This document shows, in pieces, positions 8,590-16,137 of a stretch of DNA of 64,000 nt. Source of the stretch: Acetobacteraceae bacterium (GTDB lineage Bacteria > Pseudomonadota > Alphaproteobacteria > Acetobacterales > Acetobacteraceae). The notes under the pieces are model-generated. The model saw only the letters and a program-made list of their open reading frames with translations. It was not told the origin of the DNA and did no database searches. The translations under genes and the position numbers were made by a program. The stretch is taken from NCBI GenBank assembly GCA_027482245.1, contig JAIXWG010000045.1, positions 1 to 64,000 of the forward strand, read 5' to 3'. How positions within the stretch are numbered: the stretch's first letter is position 1; the number at the start of each line of letters is the position of its first letter.

Positions 8590-9411
8590 TTACGGGGTGG
8601 CGACGACGCTGCCCTGGTAGTCGAGGGCGACGCCGGTCTGCTGGCCGTTGCGCATGGCGCGGCCGCGCCAGATCCCCTGCTCGTCGAGGCGCAGGCCCTG
8701 CACATCCGCGAAGCCCGCATCGCCGATCCGGGCGCGCGCTTGGCCCTCGGTGAAGGAATTGGCGCCGGCGACCGGGGCCGCGGCGGTGCGGGGTTCCGTA
8801 TGCTGGGTGGTCGCGGCGGGCGGCGCGGTGCCGGCGCCGCCGCCCTGCGTGGCGGCACCCGGGGTGGTGGCGCCGGTCGCGGCACCCGTGGTGGAGCCGG
8901 TGGTGCCGGGCGTGGCGGGATCGGCGGGGCGGGCCGGCGTGCTGCCCGGCGGGTCGTTCTGCGCGCGGACGGAAGGTGCGACGCCCGGCGTCATGCCCGG
9001 GGCGGTGCCGCCCGGCACGCCGGTACCCTGCGCCGTCACGCCCGGGCGGGGCGAGGACGGATCAGCCGGGGAGGTGCTGCCCGGCAGCGCATTCCCGGCC
9101 TGCGACTGCACGGCGCGGTCCACTTCCGTGTTCGTCGCACCCATGCCCGGCGCCTGGTTGGCGCGGCTGCCGGGCGGCATCGGGCTCGGGTTCACCTGCT
9201 GCGCGGTCGGGCCCTGGCCGGTCTGGCCGGGATTGGCGCTGTTCATGCCGGGCGCATCGCCGGCGCGGCTGCCCTGCGGCATGGAGGACGGGTTGGCCCG
9301 CTGCGGCGTATCCGGCGTGGCCGGGGTGACGGACTGGGCATAGGCCCCGGCGGTGGCGAAACCGAGGGAGGCGATGATCGCCCCCGCGATGACAGTCTGC
9401 CTGCTGCGCAT
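8590..9411 (-). CDS. Secreted Pro/Gly/Thr-rich hypothetical protein
   Basis: A 273-residue protein with a clear signal peptide (MRSRQTVIAGAIIASLGF, cleavage after AYA). Two copies of a roughly 25-residue repeat follow, containing NPSSMPQGSRAGDAPGM and NPSPMPPGSRANQAPGM, then a low-complexity linker. The C-terminal 65 residues form a compact domain (FTEGQARARIGDAGFADV, then GIWRGRAMRNGQQTGVALD) that resembles a PepSY-like fold and may be the functional part. AGGAGGAA lies upstream of the ATG. It is the first gene of an operon with the stress protein. I do not assign a function. Confidence 0.72.
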   Translation of the reverse strand: MRSRQTVIAGAIIASLGFATAGAYAQSVTPATPDTPQRANPSSMPQGSRAGDAPGMNSANPGQTGQGPTAQQVNPSPMPPGSRANQAPGMGATNTEVDRAVQSQAGNALPGSTSPADPSSPRPGVTAQGTGVPGGTAPGMTPGVAPSVRAQNDPPGSTPARPADPATPGTTGSTTGAATGATTPGAATQGGGAGTAPPAATTQHTEPRTAAAPVAGANSFTEGQARARIGDAGFADVQGLRLDEQGIWRGRAMRNGQQTGVALDYQGSVVATP

Positions 9412-9526
9412 GGTGTTGTTCCTCCTGTGGCGCGCAATGCGCCTTCCGGGGGATCAACGGCAGCGCGCCGCCATTGTTCGTCTCGCCACCAGTATGAAGG
9501 CGCACAGCACCGCGAGCGGAAGGAGC

Positions 9527-9692
9527 TAGGGCCTGTAGACACTTGGCTGCGGGCGCACTCGGCGGCGTCTTTCCGCGCCTGGGGCGTTGGGGTCAGGGCG
9601 ACGATGGAACCCCATCGCCGCCCCGACCCCGCCTTCCAGGCACGAAAATCCACTCGCCGATTGCATCCCGGGCCAAGTGTCCACAGGCCCTA
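9527..9692. repeat. MITE-like palindromic element 1 (166 bp)
   Basis: The ends are inverted repeats: TAGGGCCTGTAGACACTTGG at 9527-9546 matches the reverse complement of 9673-9692 with one mismatch. The inner halves also pair imperfectly, so the whole element can fold as one long hairpin centred near GATGGAACCCCATC. TA at each tip could be a target-site duplication, as for Tc1/mariner or IS630-type transposition. No open frame of its own is evident. The right tip supplies the TAG stop codon of the adjacent CYTH gene. Confidence 0.78.
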
Positions 9693-10163
9693 GCGCGGGA
9701 TGCCGCGGCTGATCAGGGCGGCGTTGGCATAGCCGGGATCGCCCGTGACCTCCGCACCCAGCCAGGGCGGCAGCGGGGGATCGATGTCGGCGGCCGGCAA
9801 CTCGATCTCCGCCAGCACCAGCCCGGCGAGAGAGGCCGGGGATTCGAAGACGTCGATGGTCCAGACATGGCCCTGGTGCGGGACGGACCAGCGCGCCTTG
9901 GCGAGCGGCGGCGTGGTGCAGAGCGCCAGCATCGCCTCCGCATCCCCGGGCGGGATCGGGTATTCGAATTCGGCGCGCACCAGCCCGCCCGGCCCTTTCA
10001 CCGTCAGGAAGGCCTCCGCGCCCGCGCGTCGGATGCGCACGGTGGCGCCCGCGGCCCCGGGGGTGGCGAGGTAGCCCTGGCGGATCGGCACCGGCGCCCC
10101 TTCCGCGGCCGCCCGCCATCCCTCCCCCGCCACCAGGAACTTGCGCTCGATCTCGATGCCCAT
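9690..10163 (-). CDS. CYTH domain protein (inorganic triphosphatase-like)
   Basis: A 157-residue protein starting [11 protein letters not shown], which carries the ExExK signature of CYTH enzymes; these form a tunnel fold that hydrolyses triphosphate or related substrates with Mg. Later acidic and basic strands ([38 protein letters not shown]) follow the family order. The stop codon TAG is formed by the tip of the palindromic element next to it, so the native C-terminus may have been slightly altered. It is divergent from uvrB, with 63 bases between the starts. Confidence 0.85.
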   Translation of the reverse strand: MGIEIERKFLVAGEGWRAAAEGAPVPIRQGYLATPGAAGATVRIRRAGAEAFLTVKGPGGLVRAEFEYPIPPGDAEAMLALCTTPPLAKARWSVPHQGHVWTIDVFESPASLAGLVLAEIELPAADIDPPLPPWLGAEVTGDPGYANAALISRGIPR

Positions 10164-10226
10164 GGGGGTTCCTGGCTGACGGGGAGGCTACCGGAAGGGC
10201 GGCCGAGCGCCCACATTAGGGGCGCC

Positions 10227-12443
10227 ATGAACGTCATGTCCCCCGTCCAGTTCTTCCCCCAGAAGCGCCCCGTGCCGGAATCCGGCATCCCGCTGAAGGT
10301 CGTCTCCCCCTATGAACCCGCGGGCGACCAGCCCACCGCCATCGCGACGCTGGTCGACGGGCTCCGGCGCGGGGATCGCGACCAGGTGCTGCTCGGCGTC
10401 ACCGGGTCCGGCAAGACCTTCACCATGGCCAAGGTGATCGAGCATGTGCAGCGCCCGACCCTGATCCTGGCGCCGAACAAGACGCTGGCCGCGCAGCTCT
10501 ACGGGGAGATGAAGAGCTTCTTCCCCGACAACGCGGTGGAGTACTTCGTCAGCTACTACGACTACTACCAGCCCGAAGCCTATGTCCCGCGCACCGACAC
10601 CTATATCGAGAAGGACGCGCAGATCAACGAGCAGATCGACCGCATGCGGCACTCCGCCACGCAGTCGCTGCTGGAGCGCTCCGACGTCGTCATCGTCGCC
10701 TCCGTCTCCTGCATCTACGGCATCGGGTCGGTCGAGACCTATTCGCGCATGGTGGTGAAGCTGGAGCGCGGCGGGCGGATCGAGCGCGACCAGCTGATCA
10801 AGGGCCTGGTGGAGCAGCAGTACCGCCGCAACGACAGCGCCTTCCAGCGCGGCACCTTCCGCATCCGGGGCGAGACGGTGGATATCTGGCCATCCCACCT
10901 GGAGGACCGCGCCTGGCGCGTGAACCTCTTCGGCGACGAGATCGACGGGCTGAAGGAATTCGACCCGCTGACCGGCGAGATCGGCGCGGAGATGGACCGC
11001 GTCTCCATCTACGCCAACAGCCACTACGTCACGCCGCGGCCGACGATGCAGCAGGCCACCATCAGCATCAAGGCGGAGCTGAAGGAGCGGCTGGCGGAGC
11101 TGACGGCGCAGGGAAGGCTGCTGGAGGCGCAGCGCCTCGACCAGCGGACCACCTTCGACATCGAGATGCTGGAGACGACCGGCAGCTGCAAGGGGATCGA
11201 GAACTACAGCCGCTACCTCACGGGCCGCGCGCCGGGCGACCCGCCGCCGACGCTGTTCGAATACCTGCCGGAGAATGCGCTGCTGATCGTGGACGAAAGC
11301 CACGTCACCGTACCGCAGATCGGCGGCATGTATCGCGGCGACTTTGCGCGGAAGTCGATCCTCGACGAATTCGGCTTCCGCCTGCCGAGCTGCAAGGACA
11401 ACCGCCCGCTGAAGTTCGAGGAGTGGGAGGCCTATCGCCCCGACACCGTCTTCGTCAGCGCGACCCCGGGCCCCTGGGAGATGGAGCGCACCGGCGGCAC
11501 CTTCGCGGAGCAGGTGATCCGGCCCACCGGCCTGGTCGATCCCGTCACGGAGATCCGGCCCGTCGAGGGCCAGGTCGATGACCTGCTGGCGGAGTGCAAG
11601 GAGGTCGCGAAGAATGGCGGCCGCGTGCTGGTCACGACGCTGACCAAGCGGATGGCGGAAGACCTGACGGACTACATGACGGAAACCGGCATACGCTGCC
11701 GGTATCTCCACAGCGACGTGGACACGCTGGAGCGGATCGAGATCATCCGCGACCTCCGCCGCGGCGTCTTCGACGTGCTGATCGGCATCAACCTGCTGCG
11801 GGAAGGGCTCGACATCCCAGAATGCGCGCTCGTCGCGATCCTGGACGCCGACAAGGAAGGTTTCCTCCGGTCCACCACGTCGCTCATCCAGACCATCGGC
11901 CGTGCGGCGCGCAATGCCGAGGGGCGTGTGGTGCTCTATGCCGATGTCATGACGAACAGCCTGAAGAACGCGCTGGGGGAGACAGCGCGCCGCCGCACGC
12001 GGCAGCAGGAATGGAACGAGGCCCACGGCATCACGCCGCAGAGCATCAGGCGCGACATCTCCGACGTGCTGCAGTCCGTCTACGAGCAGGACTACGTCAC
12101 GGTGGAGGCGGTGGAGGGCGACAGCACCGCGGAATTCGTGGGCAAGGACCTGGGCGCTGCGATCCAGGAGCTGGAGAAGCGGATGCGCGCCGCCGCCGCC
12201 GACCTGGAATTCGAGGAAGCCGCCCGCATCCGCGACGAGATCAAGCGGCTGGAGGCGCTGGAACTCGGCCTGCAGCCCAACCTGGCGGGACGTTCGCTGC
12301 AGGACAGCGCGCCGGTGGCGGATGGCAAGGCGAAGGGCCGCGCGAAGCAGGACTGGAAGCCGAAGCCGCTCGGCCCCGGGGGCGGCGGCTACGACCCGGA
12401 CAAGGGCCGCGGGGGCAAGGGCAAGGGACGCGCGCGGCGCTGA
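10227..12443 (+). CDS. uvrB: Excinuclease ABC subunit B
   Basis: UvrB, 738 residues, the helicase-like damage-verification subunit of nucleotide excision repair. Seen in order: Walker A GVTGSGKT at residues 57-64, the beta-hairpin [12 protein letters not shown] near 110, Walker B-like [13 protein letters not shown] near 350, helicase motif VI region QTIGRAARN, and a C-terminal UVR motif ([20 protein letters not shown]) near 650 that binds UvrC. A basic Gly/Lys tail ends the protein. AGGGG lies six bases before the ATG at 10227; the frame is open far upstream but only through the CYTH gene in antisense. The second palindromic element begins two bases after its stop. uvrC is 3.7 kb downstream. 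Confidence 0.97.
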   Translation: MNVMSPVQFFPQKRPVPESGIPLKVVSPYEPAGDQPTAIATLVDGLRRGDRDQVLLGVTGSGKTFTMAKVIEHVQRPTLILAPNKTLAAQLYGEMKSFFPDNAVEYFVSYYDYYQPEAYVPRTDTYIEKDAQINEQIDRMRHSATQSLLERSDVVIVASVSCIYGIGSVETYSRMVVKLERGGRIERDQLIKGLVEQQYRRNDSAFQRGTFRIRGETVDIWPSHLEDRAWRVNLFGDEIDGLKEFDPLTGEIGAEMDRVSIYANSHYVTPRPTMQQATISIKAELKERLAELTAQGRLLEAQRLDQRTTFDIEMLETTGSCKGIENYSRYLTGRAPGDPPPTLFEYLPENALLIVDESHVTVPQIGGMYRGDFARKSILDEFGFRLPSCKDNRPLKFEEWEAYRPDTVFVSATPGPWEMERTGGTFAEQVIRPTGLVDPVTEIRPVEGQVDDLLAECKEVAKNGGRVLVTTLTKRMAEDLTDYMTETGIRCRYLHSDVDTLERIEIIRDLRRGVFDVLIGINLLREGLDIPECALVAILDADKEGFLRSTTSLIQTIGRAARNAEGRVVLYADVMTNSLKNALGETARRRTRQQEWNEAHGITPQSIRRDISDVLQSVYEQDYVTVEAVEGDSTAEFVGKDLGAAIQELEKRMRAAAADLEFEEAARIRDEIKRLEALELGLQPNLAGRSLQDSAPVADGKAKGRAKQDWKPKPLGPGGGGYDPDKGRGGKGKGRARR

Positions 12444-12444
12444 G

Positions 12445-12603
12445 AGACCGTTTGAGAACACCGGCGGGTCGGTTTCGCTGGGATTTTCCGCGCTGGGTGC
12501 GTCTTCGGCCTTGCCGATGCAACCAGCATCGGCTGCGTCCGGATCCTGCCCAGCACGCAAAATCCCTCGCGAACCCTCAGCCACCGGCATTCTCAAACGG
12601 TCT
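12445..12603. repeat. MITE-like palindromic element 2 (159 bp)
   Basis: The terminal inverted repeats are AGACCGTTTGAGAACACCGG at 12445-12464 and its near match on the other strand at 12584-12603 (two mismatches). The halves are imperfectly complementary throughout, centred on GCCGATGC-AACCA-GCATCGGC. It starts two bases after the uvrB stop codon. Its termini differ from element 1, but both carry a GGATTTT box about 40-45 bases from each tip and GATG at the centre, suggesting a common type of element. Confidence 0.75.
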
Positions 12604-12786
12604 TTGACCGCGCAGCGTCTACTCGGTTCCTGCAGGGAACATACTGGCTGGCACTACTACAAACTTGGCCAAAACCTCTCCGTGATGTGAACAATTATGG
12701 AGGCGGAAAGGAACGCCTTGCCCCACGGAAGCCACAACTCCACGCTGTATTGGGCGTTACCCGATAACCAAGTGGGAGATACTGAG
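12604..12786 (+). promoter_or_regulatory. AT-richer leader/promoter region of the lipoprotein gene
   Basis: This 183-base gap after element 2 is unusually AT-rich for the window, notably around TTGGCCAAAACC and GTGAACAATTATGG (12666-12700). It probably holds the promoter of the glycine-zipper lipoprotein, but I cannot place -35 and -10 boxes with confidence. GGGAGA at 12774-12779 is a plausible ribosome-binding site for the start at 12787. Confidence 0.35.
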
Positions 12787-13017
12787 ATGCAGTTGCTTTC
12801 GATCCGTTCGCTGTCCCGGCTTGCCCTGGCGGTGCTGCTCATCCTGCCGATGGCCGCGTGCTCCGGCATGAATCGCACGCAGCAGCGGGCCCTGTCCGGC
12901 GGCGCGATCGGCGCGGCGGGCGGCGCGGCGGTGGGCGCGCTGACGGGCGGATCCGCCATCACCGGCGCGCTGATCGGCGGCGCCGGCGGCGCGGCGCTGG
13001 GCGCCATCACCCGCTGA
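12787..13017 (+). CDS. Small glycine-zipper lipoprotein
   Basis: A 76-residue protein with a lipoprotein signal (LALAVLLILPMAAC), so Cys 25 would be lipidated. The mature part is almost entirely a glycine zipper: GGAIGAAGGAAVGALTGG followed by ALIGGAGGAALGAI, like YMGG/OsmB-type envelope lipoproteins. It is probably an outer-membrane or periplasmic stress lipoprotein. It is monocistronic, between the palindromic element and a strong hairpin. Confidence 0.8.
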   Translation: MQLLSIRSLSRLALAVLLILPMAACSGMNRTQQRALSGGAIGAAGGAAVGALTGGSAITGALIGGAGGAALGAITR

Positions 13018-13022
13018 CCTTC

Positions 13023-13053
13023 CCGCCCGCGCATCACGGTGATGCGCGGGCGG
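13023..13053 (+). terminator. Perfect hairpin after the lipoprotein gene
   Basis: A 15-bp perfect inverted repeat, CCGCCCGCGCATCAC and its complement around a single G, begins five bases after the stop codon. The innermost pairs must open to form a loop. No T tract follows. The position and stability suggest a transcription terminator or mRNA-stabilising 3' structure. Confidence 0.6.
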
Positions 13054-13123
13054 CCTCGGCTTGCGCCGTCCCGCCTTATGGCTACCCTCGCGGCCACAGG
13101 AGGCTCGCGAGGTACCCCTATCG

Positions 13124-14083
13124 ATGCGTCGTCGCCTTGTCCTGGCGGCCTTGAGCGGAACCCTCGGCGCGCCCGGCGTGGTCCGGGCGCAGGCCTTTCC
13201 CCGCATCACCATCGGCATGTCCGGCTGGCCCGGCTTCGCGCCGCTGACCCTGGCGGAGCAGGCCGGGCTGTTCCTGGCGGAGGGGCTGGAGGTCGAGACG
13301 CGCTTTGTCCCCCAGCGCGACCGCGCGGCCGCGCTGGCGGCGGGCAGCCTGACCGGCCTGGTCACCACCCTCGACACGCTGCTCGGCTGGGCGGCCACCA
13401 CGCCGCTGCAGCAGGTGCTGGTGCTCGACCGGTCGCTCGGCAGCGACGGCATCGCGGTCGGCCCTGCCATCCGGGGCTGGGACGATCTGCGCGGCCGCCG
13501 CGTGGCGGTGGACCGCCCCGGCACCACGCCCTTCTTCGTGCTGGCGTCGATGCTGCGGGAGCAGGGCCTGGCGCCCGACGCACTGCGGATGGAGACGCGC
13601 AACCCCCGCCTGGCCGCCCAGGCCCTGGCGGAGGGGGAGGTCGAGGCCGCGGTGACGACGGAGCCGCATCTGACGCAGATGCGCGAACTCGACCCCGCCA
13701 AGGCGCGGATCCTGGCCACGACGCTCGATCATCCCTGCGTCGTCGATACCCTCGCCTTCGCCCCCGCCTTCGTGGAGCGCAACCCGGAAGCGGTGCAGCG
13801 CGTGCTGCGCGCCTGGTTCGCGGCGGTGGCGATGATCCGGCGCGAACCCGACCGCGCGCATGCGATCATGGGCCAGCGCACCCGCCAGACCGCCGCCGAA
13901 TTCGCCCGCAGCGCGCGGCACTTCGACTGGCTGGACCTGTCGCGCAACCGCGCCTTCGTGGCGGAGGAGTTGCGCCCCCTCGCCCGGCGATCCGTCGCCA
14001 TCCTACGGGATGCCGGGGTGCTGCGCGCCGAGATCGACCTGGACGCGCTGCTGAACGACCGCTTCCTGCGCGGGATGAGCTGA
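13124..14083 (+). CDS. ABC transporter substrate-binding protein, SsuA/THI5-like (NMT1 family)
   Basis: A 319-residue periplasmic binding protein with a signal peptide (MRRRLVLAALSGTLG, probable cleavage after VVRA). The mature start ITIGMSGWPGFAPLTLAEQ, then EAGL-like FLAEGLEVETRF, is typical of the nitrate/sulfonate/taurine/pyrimidine-precursor receptors. The segment WDDLRGRRVAVDRPGT is another family landmark. No permease or ATPase is adjacent, so this is an orphan receptor. The ATG at 13124 is chosen for the signal peptide and a GCGAGG site upstream. Ligand unknown. Confidence 0.8.
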   Translation: MRRRLVLAALSGTLGAPGVVRAQAFPRITIGMSGWPGFAPLTLAEQAGLFLAEGLEVETRFVPQRDRAAALAAGSLTGLVTTLDTLLGWAATTPLQQVLVLDRSLGSDGIAVGPAIRGWDDLRGRRVAVDRPGTTPFFVLASMLREQGLAPDALRMETRNPRLAAQALAEGEVEAAVTTEPHLTQMRELDPAKARILATTLDHPCVVDTLAFAPAFVERNPEAVQRVLRAWFAAVAMIRREPDRAHAIMGQRTRQTAAEFARSARHFDWLDLSRNRAFVAEELRPLARRSVAILRDAGVLRAEIDLDALLNDRFLRGMS

Positions 14084-14086
14084 GGC

Positions 14087-14515
14087 CTACCGCAGCCCGA
14101 GGCCGCATTCCGACAGCAGCGCGGACGGATTGCCGCGCGCGGTATTGGCCACGCGGGCGACGCGGGCGGAATCCTCGGCCGGCAGGCTGCGGATCAGGCA
14201 GGTGCCGAGCACCGTCATGTCCAGCGTCAGGCCGCATTGCCGCGCGGCGCCGGCGACGCGCGTGCAGAAGGCGCGCTTCTGTTCCGGAGTCTGCTGGCCG
14301 AAGACGCCCTGCAGGGCGGACATGGTGGCGGGCGCATGGCCGCTGCCGCCCTGGCCACCCCCTTGGCCCAGCGCGCCCCCCAGCGCGCTGCCGAGTCCGC
14401 CCCCCTGGCTTCCTTGACTACCCTGGCTGCCGCCGAGATTGGGCAGGCTGAACCCCTGCGCGAAGGCGGGGCCCGCCATCGCCATGCCGACAAGCACCGC
14501 CAGAACCTTGCGCAT
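14087..14515 (-). CDS. Secreted hypothetical protein with four conserved-looking cysteines
   Basis: A 142-residue protein with a signal peptide (MRKVLAVLVGMAMAGPAFA). A Gly/Gln/Ser-rich linker is followed by a folded-looking C-terminal half with four cysteines (RAFCTRVAGAARQCGLT, GTCLIRSL, SECGLGLR) that could form two disulfides in the periplasm. GGGGGGAAGG lies upstream of the ATG at 14515. It is convergent with the binding-protein gene three bases away and divergent from the SDR gene. Family not recognised. Confidence 0.65.
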   Translation of the reverse strand: MRKVLAVLVGMAMAGPAFAQGFSLPNLGGSQGSQGSQGGGLGSALGGALGQGGGQGGSGHAPATMSALQGVFGQQTPEQKRAFCTRVAGAARQCGLTLDMTVLGTCLIRSLPAEDSARVARVANTARGNPSALLSECGLGLR

Positions 14516-14626
14516 CGCGCCTTCCCCCCAAGCTCGTGCGGACTTCGGCGCCTTCCCGCATCGGGTCAAGGCTGCCCGGGGTCAAGATTGGCCATCGGCC
14601 CCGGCGCGGGCTATCAGCGAGGTTCC

Positions 14627-15415
14627 ATGCTCCTCTCCGACGTCATCCCGCGGTCCATCCCGCGCACCGCCTTCGTGACCGGGGGGGCGAAGCGGCTGGG
14701 GCAGGCGACCGCCCTCGCGCTGGCGGAGGCGGGCTTCGACATCGCCATCCACTATGCCAGCTCCGCGGCCGAGGCGGCGGAGACGGTGGCGCGGATCGAG
14801 GCGATGGGCCGCCGCGCCGTCGCGCTGCAGGCGGATTTGGCGGTGGAGGCGGAGGTCACCCCGCTGATCCCGGCGGCGGAGGCGGCGATCGGCCCCATCG
14901 GCGTGCTGGTCAACAACGCCTCCACCTTCGAACGCGACGAATGGGACGATGCGACGCGGGAAAGCTGGGACCGCCACCTGGAGCCCAACCTCCGCGCCCC
15001 CTTCGTGCTCGCCCAGGCCATGGCGAAGCGCCTGCCCGCGGGGGCGGAAGGCGTGGTGGTGAACCTGCTGGACCAGCGCGTCTGGTCGCTGACGCCGCAT
15101 TTCGTCTCCTACACCGTGTCCAAGGCCGCGCTCTGGACGCTGACGCAGACGCTGGCGCTGGCGCTGGCGCCGCGCATCCGGGTGAATGGCGTGGGGCCCG
15201 GCCCGGCCATGCCCTCGCCGCGCCAGAGCCAGGCGCAGTTCGACCGGCAATGCGCCTCCGTCCCGCTGCGACGCGGAACGAGTGCCGCGGAAGTGGCGCG
15301 CGCCGTGCTCGCCATCCTCGCCCTGCCGGCCATGACGGGGCAGATGATCGCCCTCGATGGCGGGCAGCATTTGCAATGGGCGCCGGTGGCCGGCGCCGCG
15401 GAGATCGCTGAATGA
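14627..15415 (+). CDS. SDR family oxidoreductase, pteridine/dihydromonapterin reductase-like (FolM/PTR1 type)
   Basis: A 262-residue short-chain dehydrogenase. TGGAKRLGQATALALAEAG is an NADP-type Rossmann motif, NNAS follows, and YTVSKAALW provides the catalytic Tyr and Lys. The C-terminal ALDGGQHLQW ending is characteristic of the pteridine reductase/FolM branch. The gene overlaps folB by four bases, supporting a role in reduced pterin or folate metabolism. Substrate remains an inference from sequence ending and context. Confidence 0.82.
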   Translation: MLLSDVIPRSIPRTAFVTGGAKRLGQATALALAEAGFDIAIHYASSAAEAAETVARIEAMGRRAVALQADLAVEAEVTPLIPAAEAAIGPIGVLVNNASTFERDEWDDATRESWDRHLEPNLRAPFVLAQAMAKRLPAGAEGVVVNLLDQRVWSLTPHFVSYTVSKAALWTLTQTLALALAPRIRVNGVGPGPAMPSPRQSQAQFDRQCASVPLRRGTSAAEVARAVLAILALPAMTGQMIALDGGQHLQWAPVAGAAEIAE

Positions 15416-15807
15416 TGTATGCCCCGCAGGCCGAATCCGGGCGGAGGGTCGTCTTCGTCCGCGGCCTGGAACTGATGGCGCGGCTCGGCATCCACCCGCA
15501 TGAGAAGGCGGCCCCCCAGCGCATCGTGCTGGGGGTGGAGCTGGTGGTGCAGGACGATGCCGCCCCGGCCGCGATCGGCCCCGATGATTTCCGCCGGGTG
15601 GTGGACTACGCCCGGCTGGTGGAGACGGCGCGGGAGGTCGTGGCCGCCGGCCATGTCCTGCTGGTGGAGACGCTGGCGGAGCGCGTGGCGCTGGCGGCGC
15701 TGGCCGATACCCGCGTGGAACGGGCGCGGGTGACAGTGGAAAAGCCGGACGCCTTTCCCGATGTGGCGTCGGTCGGCGTGGTGGTGGAGCGCATCCGGGA
15801 CCGCTGA
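15412..15807 (+). CDS. folB: Dihydroneopterin aldolase
   Basis: A 131-residue FolB homologue converting dihydroneopterin to 6-hydroxymethyl-dihydropterin in folate synthesis. The family pattern is seen in VRGLELMARLGIHPHEKAA, the VVDYARLVETAREVV helix, LVETLAERVALAAL, and the final strand VTVEKPDAFPDVASVGV. The first of two consecutive ATGs overlaps the SDR stop codon (GAATGATG), so the pair is translationally coupled. Confidence 0.9.
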   Translation: MMYAPQAESGRRVVFVRGLELMARLGIHPHEKAAPQRIVLGVELVVQDDAAPAAIGPDDFRRVVDYARLVETAREVVAAGHVLLVETLAERVALAALADTRVERARVTVEKPDAFPDVASVGVVVERIRDR

Positions 15808-16137
15808 CGCAATGTTTGCCGATTGCGCAAGGGTTTGCCCCATGACTTTTCCACCGCACTCACGACGCCGCGAGGTTCGATCTCATGTCAATGGCGAAGA
15901 TGGGCTTGACGCCGGCGCCGAGACTTGTGCAGTCGTTAAATCTCTCTAAATCAATAGCTTAACAAAACCGCCCAAAAATCGGGCAATGCCGTATGACTGG
16001 CGGATGACAGCCATTTCCGCCCCTTCCGACACCACTCACCCACAGAGTTTTCCACAGCTTCGGTGGACAAGATGGTCCCGCCTTAAACGCGGCTTCATCC
16101 GTCACCCGAAGCGCCACCTGGCACCTCCCGAATCACC
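15808..16137. other. 330-base intergenic region with AT-rich island and DnaA-box-like sites
   Basis: No convincing gene is seen. The centre (about 15930-15990) is clearly AT-rich (TTAAATCTCTCTAAATC, then AATAGCTTAACAAAACC) in a GC-rich genome. TTTTCCACA at 16048-16056 fits the TTWTNCACA DnaA-box consensus, and TTTTCCACC at 15847-15855 misses by one base. A weak GCCC/GGGC hairpin follows the AT-rich stretch. It most likely contains the uvrC promoter; an origin role is possible but unsupported. Confidence 0.5.

Noticed and set aside
9543..10226. N-terminal extension of uvrB running back to 9543
   Set aside because: It crosses the palindromic element and the CYTH gene in antisense; the UvrB family start and a ribosome site are at 10227.
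10188..12596. Long antisense frame within uvrB (about 800 codons)
   Set aside because: Composition typical of high-GC shadow frames, no domain recognised.
15808..16137. Replication origin (oriC)
   Set aside because: Only one consensus-fitting DnaA box and no dnaA, dnaN, hemE or parAB nearby; kept as a second-look item only.
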